DNA from: Candidatus Aminicenantota bacterium
Lineage (GTDB): Bacteria > Acidobacteriota > Aminicenantia > UBA2199
Direction: 5' to 3'
Length of the DNA: 8,652 bases
NCBI GenBank assembly: GCA_024644125.1
Contig: JAHELQ010000203.1
Location: 1-8,652 of the forward strand
A model generated the notes under the pieces. The model had not been told where the DNA came from, did not search any database, and saw only the letters and a program-made list of their open reading frames with translations. Position 1 is the first letter of the stretch; the number at the start of each line of letters is the position of its first letter. The translations under genes and the position numbers were made by a program. Positions 1-6,608 of the stretch are shown piece by piece.

Positions 1-73
1 CCGCAGGCCGGAACGAGACCTTTACCGGCAGGGGGGATTCATCTTGCCGATGGCGTGTTATCCATTCCTTCAT
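1..73 (-). CDS. hxsC: Probable HxsC, N-terminal 24 codons only (partial)
   Basis: This is the start of a gene that runs off the left edge. Its ATG (73-71) overlaps the TGA stop of hxsB (72-70) in an ATGA arrangement, the usual sign of translational coupling. A strong Shine-Dalgarno sequence, GAGGAGG (87-81), lies 7 nt upstream. The visible peptide begins MKEWITRHRQDESPLP and has no diagnostic motif, so the name comes from context: hxsB is normally paired with hxsC, a second radical SAM maturase, in His-Xaa-Ser loci. In that family HxsC is thought to act with HxsB on the HxsA repeat protein in the cytoplasm. A CxxxCxxC cluster motif would be expected in the missing part. An unrelated gene coupled to hxsB cannot be excluded from 24 residues. 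Confidence 0.55.
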   Translation of the reverse strand, partial: MKEWITRHRQDESPLPVKVSFRPA

Positions 74-1413
74 ATCGAGACCTCCTCGATTCGCGCTCCT
101 GTTATCCAGCTCCAGAACACATTCATGACGTCCGGAGAGTTTTCGGCGATCAGACTGAAGAGATGGTCGAACAGGGCTTCGTGCTTTTTGCAAAAATCGC
201 TGAAAGGGCGGAAGCCCCGGATATCCCCGCATTCCATATAATAACGAACCGGGTCTGCCCCGCAGTAGGGGTTGTAGACGCATGTCAGGCACTCCGGCAG
301 GCAATCCAGTATCGATGCTTCCGATAATGAACGGATAAGCCGGTTGTCGAAGATTTGTTCGTAGGTGTGTTTGTGCGCGTTGCCGAGCAGAAACGACCTG
401 TCCCCGGTCCGGGCTAGCATGCGGGCTTCGTCGGTGGGGTAGACATCGCCGTTGGTGTCGTAAATCACGCCGCTAATTCCCGCGCCGGAAGGCGATTGTA
501 GATCGACAAAACCGGTGGAGAACGGCGTCAATATTCTTGTGAGTAATAATTGGGTATAGTATTCCACGAAATACACGCCAGACAGATTTAATCGGATGAT
601 GTGGTCGAGGGTATCTTTGTAGGCGGCGACAAATTCTTCCACAGGAAACGAGAGCGTTTGCCATTCTTCGCGGGCGAAACCATAGGGATTGATCGGCCTG
701 AGGAAAATTCCCGAGAATCCCAGGCGATTGTATTCGTCAACCACTTCCCTCAACCGGTCGAGGTTTGCGCGGGTGATGGTCGGGAGCGGAGAGCATGAGT
801 CGTGCCCAAGCAGTTCCCGCGCCCGTAGAAGATGTCGGTAGAAGAGATCGTAGCCGCTCGCGCCGTTGCGGCAGATCCGGTTCTGGTCATGCACCTGGCG
901 GGGGCCGTCGAGAGATGTTGAGACGGCGATGTCATGCTGCTTGAAAAACGAGAGTAGTTCGTCGTCTATATATACAAGATTGCTGCATACGATGAACTCG
1001 ATGTGTTTGCCGCTTTGCTTGCGGTTCAGTTTTTCTATTAGTTTTACGAAATAAACCAGCGTTTCCCGGTTTAGAGTGGGTTCTCCCCCCTGGAATTCGA
1101 TCTTGATCGATGGGGCGGGAGTTTGCAGAATCAACTTTGCCACGTTTGCGGCGGTTTTTTTCGACATGTGCATCGCCTGTCCCTCCGGTGTATCTGGCGG
1201 AAGGCTCGATGCCTGGCAATACCGGCACCGGCAATTGCACGCGGCAGTGAGAACCACCATATGAAGCGAGGTGAACTCTTTGAGAAAGGCTTTGCGGGAG
1301 CGTAGTTTGACTGCCGTCAGGTGAATCGGCAGATCGACATCTTCTATCGCGACCAGTTGTTTGCTCTCCAGATCCTGGAAAATGGCGGTGTTTGTTTTAA
1401 GCCGGCCTGCCAC
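70..1413 (-). CDS. hxsB: HxsB, His-Xaa-Ser system radical SAM maturase
   Basis: A radical SAM enzyme expected to modify the His-Xaa-Ser tract of HxsA using S-adenosylmethionine and an Fe-S cluster; the chemistry is not settled. Numbered from GTG 1413, the protein has 447 residues. The cluster motif is C59-x3-C63-x2-C66, the SAM-contacting GGEP is at 109-112, and a SPASM-like Cys-rich C-terminus has C371, C375, C378, C384, C395 and C408. The stretch NPYCGADPVRYY (381-392) is what I recall as characteristic of HxsB. GTG 1413 is the first conventional start in frame but has no convincing ribosome binding site. The reading frame continues upstream for 41 more codons (to 1536) that look like the genuine HxsB N-terminus (PDYTLFPFYF, then KILVTGIAGEFVIL) yet contain no ATG, GTG or TTG. 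The annotated start is therefore probably not the real one: see the A10 junction with hxsD. The stop overlaps the hxsC start by 4 bp. Confidence 0.9.
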   Translation of the reverse strand: MAGRLKTNTAIFQDLESKQLVAIEDVDLPIHLTAVKLRSRKAFLKEFTSLHMVVLTAACNCRCRYCQASSLPPDTPEGQAMHMSKKTAANVAKLILQTPAPSIKIEFQGGEPTLNRETLVYFVKLIEKLNRKQSGKHIEFIVCSNLVYIDDELLSFFKQHDIAVSTSLDGPRQVHDQNRICRNGASGYDLFYRHLLRARELLGHDSCSPLPTITRANLDRLREVVDEYNRLGFSGIFLRPINPYGFAREEWQTLSFPVEEFVAAYKDTLDHIIRLNLSGVYFVEYYTQLLLTRILTPFSTGFVDLQSPSGAGISGVIYDTNGDVYPTDEARMLARTGDRSFLLGNAHKHTYEQIFDNRLIRSLSEASILDCLPECLTCVYNPYCGADPVRYYMECGDIRGFRPFSDFCKKHEALFDHLFSLIAENSPDVMNVFWSWITGARIEEVSI

Positions 1414-1536
1414 CAGGGCGTCGAAGTCCGATCGCTCTAAAATGACAAATTCACCAGCGATTCCTGTTACCAGGATTTTTGAGGGCGAAATTTTTTTGAA
1501 ATAAAAAGGAAAAAGTGTGTAGTCCGGGAAATGAGG
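1414..1536 (-). other. Upstream 41-codon HxsB N-terminal coding segment without a start codon
   Basis: These 41 codons are open and in frame with hxsB. Translated, they give a segment containing PDYTLFPFYF and ILVTGIAGEFVILERSDF, which fits the conserved N-terminal pattern of HxsB (a Phe-rich strand, then LLTN-x-GEF, then a Phe-Asp-x-Leu helix). No ATG, GTG or TTG occurs in this frame between the A10 run and GTG 1413; only rare starts (CTG 1473, ATT 1491) exist, and no good ribosome binding site precedes them. The segment overlaps the last part of hxsD (to 1467) in another frame. The coding character is seen; the homology is from memory of the family. Confidence 0.7.
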
Positions 1537-1850
1537 TTTTTTTTTTGATACCGACGCCGGAGCGGCGAGAACGCGTGCTCGACGATCAACGATCGGATAT
1601 CGGCGGTTTTTTCCTGGATGTCCAATTGCAATTGGGCGTTTGTCAACGCGAGTTGGAATTCTTCCTCGATTGAGGATGCCGCGATCGAAGCTTCTCCTCT
1701 GGGGGTGAGGCGAATCTTCCAGCTTGTTTCATTGTCATGATACAGCGCCACGGTGTAGCGACCGGCCAGGCGATAGGCCGTAGCCGAAATCGCCTCGCGG
1801 GTGTGGCAGCGGCAATCGATGGAGAGTTCGATACTATTTTTTCTTATCAT
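1467..1850 (-). CDS. hxsD: HxsD, His-Xaa-Ser system accessory protein
   Basis: A small protein always found with HxsB and HxsC; its role is unknown, possibly binding or presenting HxsA to the radical SAM enzymes. I start it at ATG 1850, which gives 127 residues and follows AGAGGTGG (1864-1857) by 6 nt; it overlaps the end of hxsA by 17 bp, suggesting coupling. A longer in-frame reading from 1964 overlaps hxsA and is not credible. The core MIRKNSIELSIDC, YRLAGRYTVALY and the motif LTNAQLQLDIQEKTADIR match the family pattern (LLNDYxLRE-like, then T-x-x-IR-x-LI-x-x-AF). Homology stops near AFSPLRRRYQ, at a run of ten A. The final 23 or so residues in the zero frame (NLISRTTHFFLF and on) look like out-of-frame translation of the HxsB N-terminus, so a shift of -1 at the A run would fuse HxsD to HxsB (593 residues in total). 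Confidence 0.85.
   Translation of the reverse strand: MIRKNSIELSIDCRCHTREAISATAYRLAGRYTVALYHDNETSWKIRLTPRGEASIAASSIEEEFQLALTNAQLQLDIQEKTADIRSLIVEHAFSPLRRRYQKKNLISRTTHFFLFISKKFRPQKSW
1537..1546 (-). other. A10 slippery homopolymer at the hxsD/hxsB junction
   Basis: On the minus strand the hxsD frame reads CAA AAA AAA AAC, which contains the heptamer A AAA AAC, a recognised -1 slippery pattern. Slipping back one base after AAC gives CCT CAT TTC, exactly the hxsB frame. The run is also long enough for RNA polymerase slippage. A short G+C hairpin (CGCCG, loop of 3, CGGCG; plus-strand 1555-1567) sits 8 nt upstream of the run. No strong downstream stimulatory hairpin is obvious to me. A sequencing or assembly error in the homopolymer would look the same. 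Confidence 0.6.
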
Positions 1851-3003
1851 GTTGTTCCACCTCTGAGACGATGATGACGATTTGCCCGGTATTGGATGTC
1901 GATACCCCGTCGTTGGCGGTGAATTGGAATGAATCGACGCCTGTGAATCCCGGTTGCGGTTCATAGGAGATGGCGGCCGACCCCAACTGGCCGGACAATG
2001 TGCCGTGTCGAGGCAACGTTTGAATGGAATAGGTCAATGGATCGCCGTCTTCATCGGTTGCTTCCATCTTGATTTCGCGCCTGGTATTCAGCATGGCGGC
2101 ATGTTGATTGGAGAGCGCCCGAGGAGGAAGGTTGGAATCTTTGATGCCGATGACCACCATTGACGTCCGGGAAGAACTGGCTCCATCTTTGGCGATGAAT
2201 GTAAAATAGTCTTCGCCTGTGGTACCGGGGTAGGGAGTGTAGGTCAGATGACCGTTTGCTCCGGTTAAAATTCCTTTGGACGGGGCAGTCTGGATTTTGA
2301 ACTCCAGGTTTTCTTCTTCGGCGTCATAGCCGACTAAGTGGATGACGGTTGACGTGTTTTTCACGAGCGCCGCCTTCTGGTTTGCGGTGACCGGAGCGTC
2401 GTTGAGGGAGGAGACGATGACGCGGATGGTGGCCAGGTTTGAATCGGCCAAACCGTCGTTTGCCCGGAAGGTGAAGCTGTCGTCGCCGGAAAACTCCAGA
2501 TGGGGGACGTAGGTGATTTTGTTGCCCTCCTGGAATAGTTTGCCGTGGGCTGGGGAATCGATGATTTTGTATGTCAGTGGATCCTTGTCTTTGTCTCTGG
2601 CCTTGAGATAGATGGTTTTTGGGGAGTCTTCGGTAATTTTGACTGTCTGGTCGTTGGCGACGGGGTCGTTATTGCGTCGGTATCCCCCCTCCGTTGGCCG
2701 GTACCTGGAGGATGATGTCGATTTTGAAGACGATGAAGAATAATGGGAACGGTGCGATGAATGGGAGCGATGGGAGCTGTGCGATCTATGCGAGCTATGG
2801 GAGCGGTGGGCGGTCATGCCGCTGAAATCGTCGCTGAATAATGTTTTGGCATGTTCCAGATAGAGCATCTGGTCATCCGTTGTGTCATCCCGCCGGAAGG
2901 ATTGGGGCTCCGGCGCCGAATCGGTGCTCGCGGCGGGGAATAGACCCAACGATGAGAGTAAACCCATCCCGACACCAAAACCTTTCTTCCAGAATTTTTT
3001 CAT
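1834..3003 (-). CDS. hxsA: HxsA, His-Xaa-Ser repeat protein fused to three cadherin/tandem-95-like domains
   Basis: This is the presumed substrate of the HxsB and HxsC maturases. I start it at ATG 3003, preceded by AAGGAG about 9 nt upstream, giving 389 residues; a TTG start at 3066 lies inside the promoter and is rejected. Residues 1-26 form a signal-peptide-like segment (MKKFWKKGFGVGMGLLSSLG, then an Ala-rich end). A short helix with LYLEHAKTLF (47-56) precedes the His-Xaa-Ser tract. That tract has histidines at 66, 69, 72, 75, 78, 81, 84 and 87, all spaced by three, with HRS and HSS alternating, followed by a Ser-rich run. The remainder holds three repeats of about 95 residues (roughly 113-203, 204-298 and 300-389), each with a VTANQ or VANDQ-like start, a D-x-D-x-DPLTY strand, an HG-x-L turn, a YxPxxxFxGxDSFxFxANDG block and a VxVxVS end, as in VCBS/cadherin-like (tandem-95) Ig folds. 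These domains suggest surface or extracellular placement. The gene heads the hxs operon. Confidence 0.88.
   Translation of the reverse strand: MKKFWKKGFGVGMGLLSSLGLFPAASTDSAPEPQSFRRDDTTDDQMLYLEHAKTLFSDDFSGMTAHRSHSSHRSHSSHRSHSSHRSHYSSSSSKSTSSSRYRPTEGGYRRNNDPVANDQTVKITEDSPKTIYLKARDKDKDPLTYKIIDSPAHGKLFQEGNKITYVPHLEFSGDDSFTFRANDGLADSNLATIRVIVSSLNDAPVTANQKAALVKNTSTVIHLVGYDAEEENLEFKIQTAPSKGILTGANGHLTYTPYPGTTGEDYFTFIAKDGASSSRTSMVVIGIKDSNLPPRALSNQHAAMLNTRREIKMEATDEDGDPLTYSIQTLPRHGTLSGQLGSAAISYEPQPGFTGVDSFQFTANDGVSTSNTGQIVIIVSEVEQHDKKK
2743..2808 (-). repeat. His-Xaa-Ser periodic tract within hxsA
   Basis: Twenty-two codons in which every third residue is His and Ser fills the third place, in hexapeptide units of the form HRSHSS repeated about 3.5 times. 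At the DNA level the units differ: Ser is written TCC, AGC, TCG and TCA, Arg as CGC, AGA and CGT, and His as both CAC and CAT. The protein pattern is thus kept while the codons have drifted, which argues for selection on the peptide and against a recent slippage expansion. Confidence 0.9.
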
Positions 3004-3036
3004 GTCCGCGCTCTCCTTACCCGATCTTATGTTCCA

Positions 3037-3066
3037 ATTGTAATGCAACGGCTGGCGGCTTGTCAA
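3037..3066 (-). promoter_or_regulatory. Sigma70-type promoter of the hxs operon
   Basis: Reading on the minus strand there is a consensus -35 box TTGACA (3066-3061), an 18-nt spacer and a near-consensus -10 box TACAAT (3042-3037). Transcription would begin near 3030, leaving a leader of about 27 nt that contains the AAGGAG ribosome binding site of hxsA at 3003. Confidence 0.75.
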
Positions 3067-3287
3067 TCCATAATATTGTGATATTGGCCCTAACGAACCG
3101 ATGCGCGTTTGCCGGAAGTCGTTTTTCAGAGTCAGTTTGACTTGTCTTGAAAGGCAATTCTCAAGAAAAGAAAAATAATTTTAAAATCACGCGGGATCTC
3201 CGTCTATTCATGTGTAGCTGGAAAGCTTCAAAAAAAACCTCTGGGGCCCCGGGGGAACAAAAAATCACAAAAATAGGAGATCAAATT

Positions 3288-3443
3288 ATGACCAACAAAA
3301 AATCAAACATCAAACTTTCTCTGAGCAAAATTTCGATTGCCAACCTCGGGACCCTGGATCAGTCTGACATGTTACACATCGCCGGCGGCTCCGATGTCAA
3401 CTCCAACAATCCCACGATTGTTCCTATCAATTGCCAGCCCTAA
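3288..3443 (+). CDS. Putative RiPP precursor peptide with double-glycine leader
   Basis: A 51-residue peptide starting at ATG 3288, with AGGAGA 6 to 7 nt upstream; a longer frame opening at TTG 3147 has no ribosome binding site and is rejected. The leader (1-34) contains IKLSLSKISIANLG, then LDQSDMLHIAGG, which resembles the leaders of Bacteroidota GG-type natural-product precursors and class I lanthipeptides (KLxLxKxTIxxL, then an acidic E/DM motif and GG). The core after Gly34 would be 17 residues, polar and proline-containing, beginning SDVNSNN, with a single Cys49 and possible dehydration sites Ser35, Ser39 and Thr43. No LanB/LanC, lantibiotic synthetase or peptidase-ABC transporter lies in the window, so the modifying enzymes would have to be elsewhere or be the neighbouring hxs radical SAM proteins; the second idea is speculation. 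It is a single-gene unit closed by its own terminator. It could also be a bacteriocin-like peptide without modification. Confidence 0.65.
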   Translation: MTNKKSNIKLSLSKISIANLGTLDQSDMLHIAGGSDVNSNNPTIVPINCQP

Positions 3444-3456
3444 ATTCTAAAAATCC

Positions 3457-3488
3457 AAAAAAGGCCGGACTTAAGTCCGGCCTTTTTT
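3457..3488 (+). terminator. Strong intrinsic terminator after the GG-leader peptide gene
   Basis: A perfect 32-bp palindrome: arms of A6 followed by GGCCGGAC and the mirror GTCCGGCC followed by T6, with TTAA at the centre. It begins 13 nt after the stop codon. Because the arms carry both an A tract and a T tract it can act in either direction, insulating the peptide gene from the sensor gene downstream. Confidence 0.92.
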
Positions 3489-3536
3489 ATTTACCATTAG
3501 TTTCATTACTGAAAGAAAAAAAAATAACAGTGGGCG

Positions 3537-3565
3537 TTGAAATTGGTTTGTATTTGATTTATGAT
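3537..3565 (+). promoter_or_regulatory. Sigma70-type promoter of the propeller/AraC gene
   Basis: TTGAAA (3537-3542), a 17-nt spacer and TATGAT (3560-3565) give a good match to the housekeeping consensus. The start point would be near 3572, about 34 nt before the ATG at 3606. The region is A+T-rich, which raises the chance of a match by accident, but its place just after a terminator and before a gene supports it. Confidence 0.6.
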
Positions 3566-3605
3566 ATAAAATATTACCTGCTACATATTCTAGTAAAGGA
3601 AACTG

Positions 3606-6458
3606 ATGCGAGTATACAGAGATTATTTTTTTTCAAAACATTGTCTACGAATAATAATTGGGGTAATTTGGTTCGTTATTCTTGTCGCTTGCAATAAAGG
3701 CTACCTATGGTCTCTTGACAAGAACGTTCCAATTGATGGTTACCTTGTTGACAATTGGACTGTCGCTGAGAGTCCTCAATTAAAAGGGACTCTTTCTATC
3801 ACTCAAACAGGCGATGGTTTTTTATGGATTGCCACTGAAAAAAGTTTGATTCGTTATGATGGGATTAATTTTACTTCGATTCCATATGTTCCAGGGGAAA
3901 ATAACCTGGAATTGGAGAACATTACACCGGAAGCGTTATACACTGACCGAAACGGTACTTTATGGATAGGTAGCGTTTCAGGTTTGACATCTTATCGGTA
4001 CCACAATGGGAAATTCAAGACCTTTACGGCAGCCGATGGAATGACGTCCGATAGGATCCGTTTCATAACCGAAGATAACGCAGGCAATGTTTGGCTCGGT
4101 TTTTACTCCAGTTATGTAAATCGATTGTTTGACGATAGATTTGTTTCATTTGATAAAACCAATGGGTTAAAAGACAAGAAAGTAAACGCAATTATAAACT
4201 GGAAGAATGATAGTTTACTGTTTGGTACCAGGGAGAATGGCTTATTTATATACAAAGACGAAACATTTTCGTCTTTAAAAATTCCCTGTTTGAATAAAAG
4301 GCAAATTATAAAATTACATGTAGATCGGTCTGGAGATCTATGGATTGGCTCGAACGACGGCCTTTTTAGATTTATTCGCTCAAATGTGAACGAATATATT
4401 CGATATTCTGCTGAAAACGAGCTTTCCGGTAACTTCGTATCCGCCATCGAAGAAGATGAAGACGGGAATTTGTGGGTCGGTACTTTTCCCGGAGGGATCA
4501 ATAGGATTCAGAGAAAATCAGATGGACGTCTTTTTTTTGAATCGATGTTTCAGTCTATTTCGGTTTTATGCCTATTTGTGGACCGTGAAAATTGTTTGTG
4601 GATCGGCACTCTTGATTCGGGGCTTTTTAGATTAAAGGATAGAAAATTATTTAGCTTCACTCCTTTAAAATCTTATCCACAAGAAACTATTTTTTCTATT
4701 TACCAAAATTCCAATGGAGTATCCTGGATCGGTACTTCAAATGGTAAGGTATTTCGATTTGAATCAAATCAAGTACTTCCTATCAAGTTACCTTCAGTTT
4801 TGGATGGAACGAATATCATAGCCTTGAATGAAGATGTGAACGGTTCGTTATGGCTGGGGACGAATGGTAAGGGAGTGTTTTTCCAAAAAGAAGGCGAATG
4901 GCGTCAAATTCATTCCGAGGATGGCCTATCCGATGATCTTGTAACTTCAATTTTCTGGGATTCCAGGAATGTCTCGTGGATTGGCACATTTGATGGAGTG
5001 AATATTCAAAAAACAAGAGATGGGGAAATAGTTAACTTCAGAAATAATGACGGATTGCTGGGGAAAATTGTACATTTTGTATTTGAAGACCAATCAAGAA
5101 ATATTTGGATTGCCACGGACAAAGGACTGACCTATATAGAAAATGGTGATATTTCAAGCGCAAAAATTGGGCATTTTCTTGAAGATTTCTCTGTAACAAG
5201 CATCAGGCAGGATTTGTTGAGTACAGATGACAACAATGAGAAAGTTTTTTGGGTTGCCACCTATGGAGGTGGGTTGAAGAGGCTTTCCATTGGCAAGGAT
5301 TCAGGAAAAGTATTTTCATTTTCTCAACTCGAAGGTATTCCAACAAATCTTTTATCTCAATTCTTTGAAGATAAATATGGTTATTTCTGGATCATGAGCG
5401 ATATTGGTGTTCTTAGAGTGAGTAAAAATATGTTGAATACATTCGCAAAGAACGGAGGGGAGTTGGTGCCATGTAGAATTTATGGAGAGTCTGAAGGTGT
5501 CGAGGCTTTTAATTTTATTGAATTCTCCAGGTATTTAGCGTTGGAGACAAATAACGGTGATTTTTGGTTTGCAAATAAAAAAGAAATTTTAGAAATTAAT
5601 CCTTCTGAAGTCAAGATAAACAATATCCCGCCTACTGTTTTAATCGAATCTGTGTTGCGGGAGGAGATAGCGGTTCCTTTAAAGCGGGATCCTCTGGAAA
5701 ATGTTTTCAAGGGCAAAACGGATTGGAATTTTCGCTTTACATCTCCTTCATTGGTGGCGCCGGAAAAGGTAAGGTTTAAATACAGACTGAGCGGTTTGAA
5801 TGAAGAATGGGAACACTTGCCCTTCAAGTCAGATAGAAAGGCGATGTTCAAAAATCTTGAGGCTGGCGAATATAAATTCGAGGTGTTTGCCTGTAACGCG
5901 GACGGAATTTGGTCTGCCGAGCCGGCGTCGTTTGCTTTTACTGTGGATTTATTCTTTAGCGAAACCATGACTTTTAAAGTTTTGCTCGGCCTGGTTTTTA
6001 TGGGGTTGATCGGGCTTACGATCTATTTTTATTTACTTTTGCAAAAAAAACCCGAGGAAAACCGTCCACCTCCGTACCAGAGCGCTCAACCGCTTCATCC
6101 GGATTTCGCCAGAGAGTGTCTCAAGAAGTTGGAGCACCAGATGAAAGTGGAAAAAATATACACAGACCCTGATCTCAATTTGAAAAAATTGGCGGATAGT
6201 ATCAAAGTTAATACCCACCAATTGTCCCGCTTGCTAAACGACAATCTCAATAGCGGTTTTGCCGAATATATCAACTCCCACCGTATCGATGAGGCGAAGG
6301 CGATCCTCGCTGATCCCGAAAAGTCCAAAGAAAAGATCACCACCATCGCCCTCGATGTCGGCTTCAATACCATGCCCGCTTTCTACAACGCCTTCAAAAA
6401 ATACACCGACCAGACCCCCAGCGCCTATAAAAAAGCGATGAAAAAAAAGAAAAAGTAA
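3606..6458 (+). CDS. Membrane-spanning propeller sensor with AraC-type DNA-binding domain (one-component regulator)
   Basis: A 950-residue regulator built like the sensor half of a Bacteroides hybrid two-component system but joined directly to a DNA-binding domain. ATG 3606 follows AAAGGA by 5 nt. Residues 15-29 are a hydrophobic N-terminal segment; LVAC29 would fit a lipobox, but a signal anchor or cleaved signal is as likely. Fourteen Reg_prop-type blade motifs (LWIGT or variants at about 74, 120, 163, 205, 246, 290, 332, 374, 416, 458, 501, 549, 595 and 654) predict two seven-bladed propellers in the periplasm. A Y_Y_Y domain spans about 703-782 and a membrane helix 789-813. A cytoplasmic AraC-type pair of helix-turn-helices follows (about 834-945; IALDVGFNTMPAFYNAFKKY, then QTPSAY). 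No histidine kinase, phosphate receiver or H-box is present. Binding of an unknown periplasmic ligand would be passed across the membrane to control nearby genes. The last 200 bp use G+C-ending codons far more than the propeller part. Confidence 0.9.
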   Translation: MRVYRDYFFSKHCLRIIIGVIWFVILVACNKGYLWSLDKNVPIDGYLVDNWTVAESPQLKGTLSITQTGDGFLWIATEKSLIRYDGINFTSIPYVPGENNLELENITPEALYTDRNGTLWIGSVSGLTSYRYHNGKFKTFTAADGMTSDRIRFITEDNAGNVWLGFYSSYVNRLFDDRFVSFDKTNGLKDKKVNAIINWKNDSLLFGTRENGLFIYKDETFSSLKIPCLNKRQIIKLHVDRSGDLWIGSNDGLFRFIRSNVNEYIRYSAENELSGNFVSAIEEDEDGNLWVGTFPGGINRIQRKSDGRLFFESMFQSISVLCLFVDRENCLWIGTLDSGLFRLKDRKLFSFTPLKSYPQETIFSIYQNSNGVSWIGTSNGKVFRFESNQVLPIKLPSVLDGTNIIALNEDVNGSLWLGTNGKGVFFQKEGEWRQIHSEDGLSDDLVTSIFWDSRNVSWIGTFDGVNIQKTRDGEIVNFRNNDGLLGKIVHFVFEDQSRNIWIATDKGLTYIENGDISSAKIGHFLEDFSVTSIRQDLLSTDDNNEKVFWVATYGGGLKRLSIGKDSGKVFSFSQLEGIPTNLLSQFFEDKYGYFWIMSDIGVLRVSKNMLNTFAKNGGELVPCRIYGESEGVEAFNFIEFSRYLALETNNGDFWFANKKEILEINPSEVKINNIPPTVLIESVLREEIAVPLKRDPLENVFKGKTDWNFRFTSPSLVAPEKVRFKYRLSGLNEEWEHLPFKSDRKAMFKNLEAGEYKFEVFACNADGIWSAEPASFAFTVDLFFSETMTFKVLLGLVFMGLIGLTIYFYLLLQKKPEENRPPPYQSAQPLHPDFARECLKKLEHQMKVEKIYTDPDLNLKKLADSIKVNTHQLSRLLNDNLNSGFAEYINSHRIDEAKAILADPEKSKEKITTIALDVGFNTMPAFYNAFKKYTDQTPSAYKKAMKKKKK

Positions 6459-6608
6459 ATTCTTATAAAAATTTACTAAATGAAAATTGCTCACAGTCAT
6501 AGTTGTGGGATTCTCGTCTAAACATTTATCAATCTGAATTCATTGTCCTCCTGAAAATGGTACACCAATGATTGCAAAGTAATTTGTAAATTTTTGTAGG
6601 GAGAAACT

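Noticed and set aside
932..1240. 102-codon open frame antisense-phase within hxsB
   Set aside because: Another frame of the same strand as hxsB; the radical SAM motifs show which frame is real.
1851..1964. Longer HxsD start at 1964
   Set aside because: It would overlap hxsA by over 100 bp; ATG 1850 has a good ribosome binding site and fits the family N-terminus.
3004..3066. Longer HxsA start at TTG 3066
   Set aside because: The TTG is inside the -35 box of the hxs promoter; ATG 3003 has AAGGAG and starts a signal-like peptide.
3137..3187. Promoter for the peptide gene using TTGACT at 3137 or TAAAAT at 3182
   Set aside because: TTGACT has no -10 box at a proper distance, and TAAAAT pairs only with a poor TTCTCA -35; too weak to list as a feature.
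3147..3287. N-terminal extension of the GG-leader peptide from TTG 3147
   Set aside because: No ribosome binding site at the TTG; ATG 3288 has AGGAGA at the right distance and begins a typical leader.
3606..3695. Lipoprotein signal (LVAC) in the sensor protein
   Set aside because: Matches the lipobox, but a protein with a later membrane helix and cytoplasmic DNA-binding domain needs only a signal anchor; left open and not listed as a lipoprotein.
4112..4501. 129-codon open frame on the minus strand
   Set aside because: Antisense shadow of the propeller repeats; no ribosome binding site or domain.
5480..5968. 162-codon open frame on the minus strand
   Set aside because: Lies fully inside the sensor gene, antisense to conserved Y_Y_Y and propeller sequence, with no recognisable protein pattern.
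6489..6511. Possible terminator hairpin CTCACA...TGTGGG after the sensor gene
   Set aside because: Six pairs with a G-T pair, large loop and no T tract; not convincing.
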